Positions 61,719-64,000 of a DNA stretch of 64,000 nucleotides are shown in pieces. Numbering within the stretch: the first letter of the stretch is position 1; each line of letters begins with the position of its first letter. Source of the stretch: JBLWXV01 sp048267245 (GTDB taxonomy: Bacteria; Bdellovibrionota; Bacteriovoracia; Bacteriovoracales; Bacteriovoracaceae); NCBI GenBank assembly GCA_048267245.1, contig JBLWXV010000001.1, positions 2,170,001 through 2,234,000 on the forward strand. The letters run 5' to 3'. The notes below the pieces were generated by a model. It was not told where the DNA came from, made no database searches, and saw only the letters and a list, made by a program, of their open reading frames with translations. The translations under genes and the position numbers were made by a program.

Positions 61719-63194
61719 TTATTTAATTAGTTCAAGCGCTTTTTTTGCTAATACTTTGCGGTCTATCTTGCCACTGGCAAGTAGTGGAAATTCATTCATT
61801 AATTCAACATAGTGTGGTTGCTTGTAGCGAGATAGCTTATCACTCAAGAAATCTTTAACAGAATCAATAGAAATGGTCTCACTCTGTGGAATCTTAGGAC
61901 GAATGAAGGCAAGGCCAACCTCCCCCCAACGCACGTGAGGAACGGGAACAACGACACTGTCTGCTATCCATGGGTGAAGAGCAAGTTGCTTTTCCACCTC
62001 TGCGGGATAGACGTTCTCACCACCAGAAATATACATATCTTTCTTGCGGCCAGTGACAAAGAAGAAGCCCTCCTCATCAAAGCTGACTAGATCACCTGTC
62101 TTAAAGTGGCCATCAAAGAGCGACTCTTTAAATTTCTTGTCATCTCTAAAATAGCCAACGCACACGTGAGGTCCGCCAATTAGTAGCTCACCCACTTCAC
62201 CTGGTGCGGCCTGATTGCCATCATCTTTAATTACAAGAACCTTTGAATGAGGCATTGGTCGACCAATACTGCCAATTTTTCTCTTGGCATCGCCCTCTTC
62301 AAGCAAGAAGCAATTGGGTCCTACTTCCGTTAGACCAAAGCCTTGTTTAAACATTAATCCAAGTTGTTGATACTGATTAATAAGACCAACCGGAATGGCC
62401 GCCCCGCCGGTGACAAGAAAGCGCAAGCTAGAGAGATTTTCAATATTAAACTTCGGGTCACTTGCGATCATTTGAAACATGGTGGGAACACCAAAGTATA
62501 CAGTTAGCCCTTCATCCTTAACGGTTTGATAGAAATTATTCGTATCAAATTTTTCCGCAATGACCACTGTCGCTCCGATTGAGAGCAGTGGAAGACAAAG
62601 AACGTTATAGCCACCGGTGTGGAAAAAAGGTGTTTCAACGATACTTACATCACTAGGAATAAGTCCCCAACCTTTAACAGTTTCATGCTGATTGCTCTCA
62701 AGCATTTCACCATGAAGAAGCACGCCCTTAGGTTCACCAGTGCTTCCTGAAGTGAAGAGCATCAACAGAGGATCCTTCATAGAAGAACTTTTAGTCTCCT
62801 TTAAAGGGGCGAATTGACTTAAATCAAGCGCTTCAAGATCAAAGCTCTCTCCCGTACATGAGTAAGGGAGTTCATCGTGATAGAGATTTATCTTCGCCTC
62901 AATTCGACGAGAAATATCACTTAACTCTCCAGTTGAGAGCCTAAAATTTAGGGGCACAAAAATCGCACCAAGATGCGCACTCGCAAGCAAGAGTGTCAGG
63001 TGTAGACTTTGATTTGTAGAAAAATAGGAAACGCGCTCCCCTCTGCATACTCCGTGCGACTCTAAAAAGCTCGCAAGGCGTCTGACGTGATCATCAAGTT
63101 CGCGGTAGGTCATTCGCTCACCGGTTTTCTGATCAACAACTGCGAGGTGATCTGGTCTCTCGCTTACAATAGTATCTAAAAAACTAACCCACAT
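61719..63194 (-). CDS. AMP-dependent acyl-CoA ligase (possible MenE)
   Basis: ANL-superfamily adenylate-forming enzyme of 491 residues. A3 motif LFTSGSTGEPKGV (147-159), A5 GFGLTEVGPN, A7 KTGDL, A8 GRKKDMYISGGENVYPAEVE, and A10 SGKIDRK with catalytic Lys. It converts a carboxylate to its CoA thioester. MenE (o-succinylbenzoate-CoA ligase) is the needed missing step of the men pathway 4 kb away and is of this family; equally it could be a fatty-acyl- or other carboxylate-CoA ligase, given the symporter next to it. CGGGAG precedes the ATG. The start overlaps the hydrolase by 11 nt. Confidence 0.88.
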   Translation of the reverse strand: MWVSFLDTIVSERPDHLAVVDQKTGERMTYRELDDHVRRLASFLESHGVCRGERVSYFSTNQSLHLTLLLASAHLGAIFVPLNFRLSTGELSDISRRIEAKINLYHDELPYSCTGESFDLEALDLSQFAPLKETKSSSMKDPLLMLFTSGSTGEPKGVLLHGEMLESNQHETVKGWGLIPSDVSIVETPFFHTGGYNVLCLPLLSIGATVVIAEKFDTNNFYQTVKDEGLTVYFGVPTMFQMIASDPKFNIENLSSLRFLVTGGAAIPVGLINQYQQLGLMFKQGFGLTEVGPNCFLLEEGDAKRKIGSIGRPMPHSKVLVIKDDGNQAAPGEVGELLIGGPHVCVGYFRDDKKFKESLFDGHFKTGDLVSFDEEGFFFVTGRKKDMYISGGENVYPAEVEKQLALHPWIADSVVVPVPHVRWGEVGLAFIRPKIPQSETISIDSVKDFLSDKLSRYKQPHYVELMNEFPLLASGKIDRKVLAKKALELIK

Positions 63195-64000
63195 GAGATA
63201 ACTCCCGAGACATTAACTTTTTAAGAAAGGGCAGCACATCTGTTTCAAAGGAAGAGGGGTATTCAAGTAAGCTTGCATGTCCTCCACTCACCTCGACCAC
63301 AGTGGCGTTCTTCATCCTTGAAGCCATCGAATCGTGATAGCTCTTTGGTGTGAGTAGATCTTCATCCCCCACTAAGAAAAGTGTCGGCGTCTCAATCTCA
63401 CTCACATCAATCTCACCAATTAAAGTGCCGCGAATGAGGGACTCAACCACTCTAAGCTCCATTAAATTGGCGCGATTTCGGTAGTATTCAATAATTTCTG
63501 GATGAGCGGCGAGAATTGATTCTCCCCAAATCCAAGGCATCGCCACATCAAAGCGGTGATATGGCCCCCCAATTGTATTGGCCTTAAGCCAAGATTCTAT
63601 TTTGAGGCGAAGCAGAGGCCCCACGCGATCAAAAGTATCGCAAGCAACTAAACCAATTACAGAGGCAGGATGGCGTCTGGTAAACTCAAGTGCAGTGCGG
63701 GCCCCATTAGAGAGTCCAAGCAAGAAGAATTTATCAAGGCCATGCTTTTCAATCACGCCTTCAAGATCCAATGTATGAGCACTGAGATCATAAATGCCAT
63801 TGGGAGAATCACTCTCCCCCTGGCCGCGCGTATCATAGCGAAGAATATTGAAGTGAGGCGCGATTAACTTCACGCCCTCATTCCAAGATGTGTGATCGGC
63901 AAACAGTCCATTGACTAGCACTAGCCAAGGAGCATTCTTATTTTCACAGTAATCAATATGGGTGTGAATATTTACCCTAATACAAGGCCCCCATCTACAT
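63184..64000 (-). CDS. Alpha/beta hydrolase, start beyond right edge (possible MenH)
   Basis: The frame is open to the window edge. The only in-frame start inside is a GTG at 63921, which would cut into the first core strand (LVLVNGLFADHTSW), so the true start is beyond base 64000. Catalytic triad: Ser in GLSNGA, Asp in GDEDLL, His in GGHAS. Oxyanion-hole strand and DTRGQGESDSP are typical of the 3-oxoadipate enol-lactonase/MenH-type group. MenH removes pyruvate from SEPHCHC in the men pathway; the pairing with an ANL ligase allows this but does not prove it. Confidence 0.85.
   Translation of the reverse strand, partial: CRWGPCIRVNIHTHIDYCENKNAPWLVLVNGLFADHTSWNEGVKLIAPHFNILRYDTRGQGESDSPNGIYDLSAHTLDLEGVIEKHGLDKFFLLGLSNGARTALEFTRRHPASVIGLVACDTFDRVGPLLRLKIESWLKANTIGGPYHRFDVAMPWIWGESILAAHPEIIEYYRNRANLMELRVVESLIRGTLIGEIDVSEIETPTLFLVGDEDLLTPKSYHDSMASRMKNATVVEVSGGHASLLEYPSSFETDVLPFLKKLMSRELSHVG

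Noticed and set aside
61719..63194. Firm assignment as MenE
   Set aside because: Motifs are shared by the whole ANL family and the immediate neighbour is a symporter, so the substrate remains open.
1..64000. tRNA, rRNA, CRISPR arrays, insertion sequences
   Set aside because: Intergenic gaps are all under about 260 bases; none contains a tRNA-like cloverleaf with CCA-acceptor arms, regularly spaced repeats or transposase reading frames that I could find by eye.

Overview
The window is 64 kb of dense bacterial chromosome. It reads like a member of the Bdellovibrionota, most likely the Bacteriovoracales (Bacteriovorax/Peredibacter type). This is inferred from moderate GC content, the very large share of exported or lipoprotein genes with no recognisable family, a class I lysyl-tRNA synthetase, a lysine 2,3-aminomutase family enzyme and a complete-looking menaquinone cluster. 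There is no rRNA, tRNA, CRISPR array, insertion sequence or prophage. I call 58 protein genes, two of them cut by the window edges (1-243 and 63184-64000).

Layout. 0-13 kb: an edge-truncated secreted protein, pirin, a GNAT acetyltransferase, small exported proteins, a 634-residue exported coiled-coil protein, a lipoprotein, MnmD, a degenerate receiver/HD protein, HtpX, the TldD-TldE protease pair and KamA. 13-24 kb: a barrel-like outer-membrane protein, a tyrosine recombinase with a dif-like palindrome just upstream, PlsC, a 1039-residue lipoprotein, a hybrid histidine kinase translationally coupled to an unknown exported protein, and a probably highly expressed small exported protein. 24.6-30.7 kb: an envelope cluster (Lgt-like protein, caspase-fold-like lipoprotein, LemA, two TPM-domain proteins, zinc/cation exporter) followed by a second caspase-fold-like exported protein. 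30.7-39 kb: folA-thyA, a lipoprotein, a NamZ-like muramidase and a branched-chain amino acid ABC transporter whose two ATPases are fused. 39-50 kb: a lytic-transglycosylase-like exported protein, LysRS-I, a GLUG-repeat lipoprotein adhesin, a triplicated Cys-domain protein, PepP and a soluble histidine kinase. 50-64 kb: polyprenyl diphosphate synthase divergent from ubiE-menF-menD-menA-menC, then a small lipoprotein, a porin-like barrel, PPK2, a sodium/solute symporter, an acyl-CoA ligase (possible MenE) and an alpha/beta hydrolase (possible MenH).

How the genes work together. The right third builds menaquinone: octaprenyl-type side chain, chorismate-to-naphthoate head-group steps, prenylation (MenA) and methylation (UbiE); MenB is not in the window. 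folA-thyA forms the dTMP cycle. The liv operon plus TldDE, PepP, HtpX and NamZ suits an organism that takes up and degrades peptides, amino acids and wall fragments.

The most unusual signals are regulatory. Seven genes have a -10-like hexamer only 6-8 nt before the ATG and lack a clear Shine-Dalgarno sequence, which predicts leaderless mRNAs. Four of these share a CCGATA core matching the FliA (sigma-28) -10 element, and all four encode exported or membrane proteins. Several other genes (thyA, the 58-kb barrel, ppk2 and the 2.3-kb exported protein) have perfect inverted repeats covering the ribosome-binding site or start codon. Other points of interest are the dif-like palindrome beside the Xer gene, the two clan-CD-like exported proteins, the LivG-LivF fusion and the Lgt homologue with altered active-site positions.
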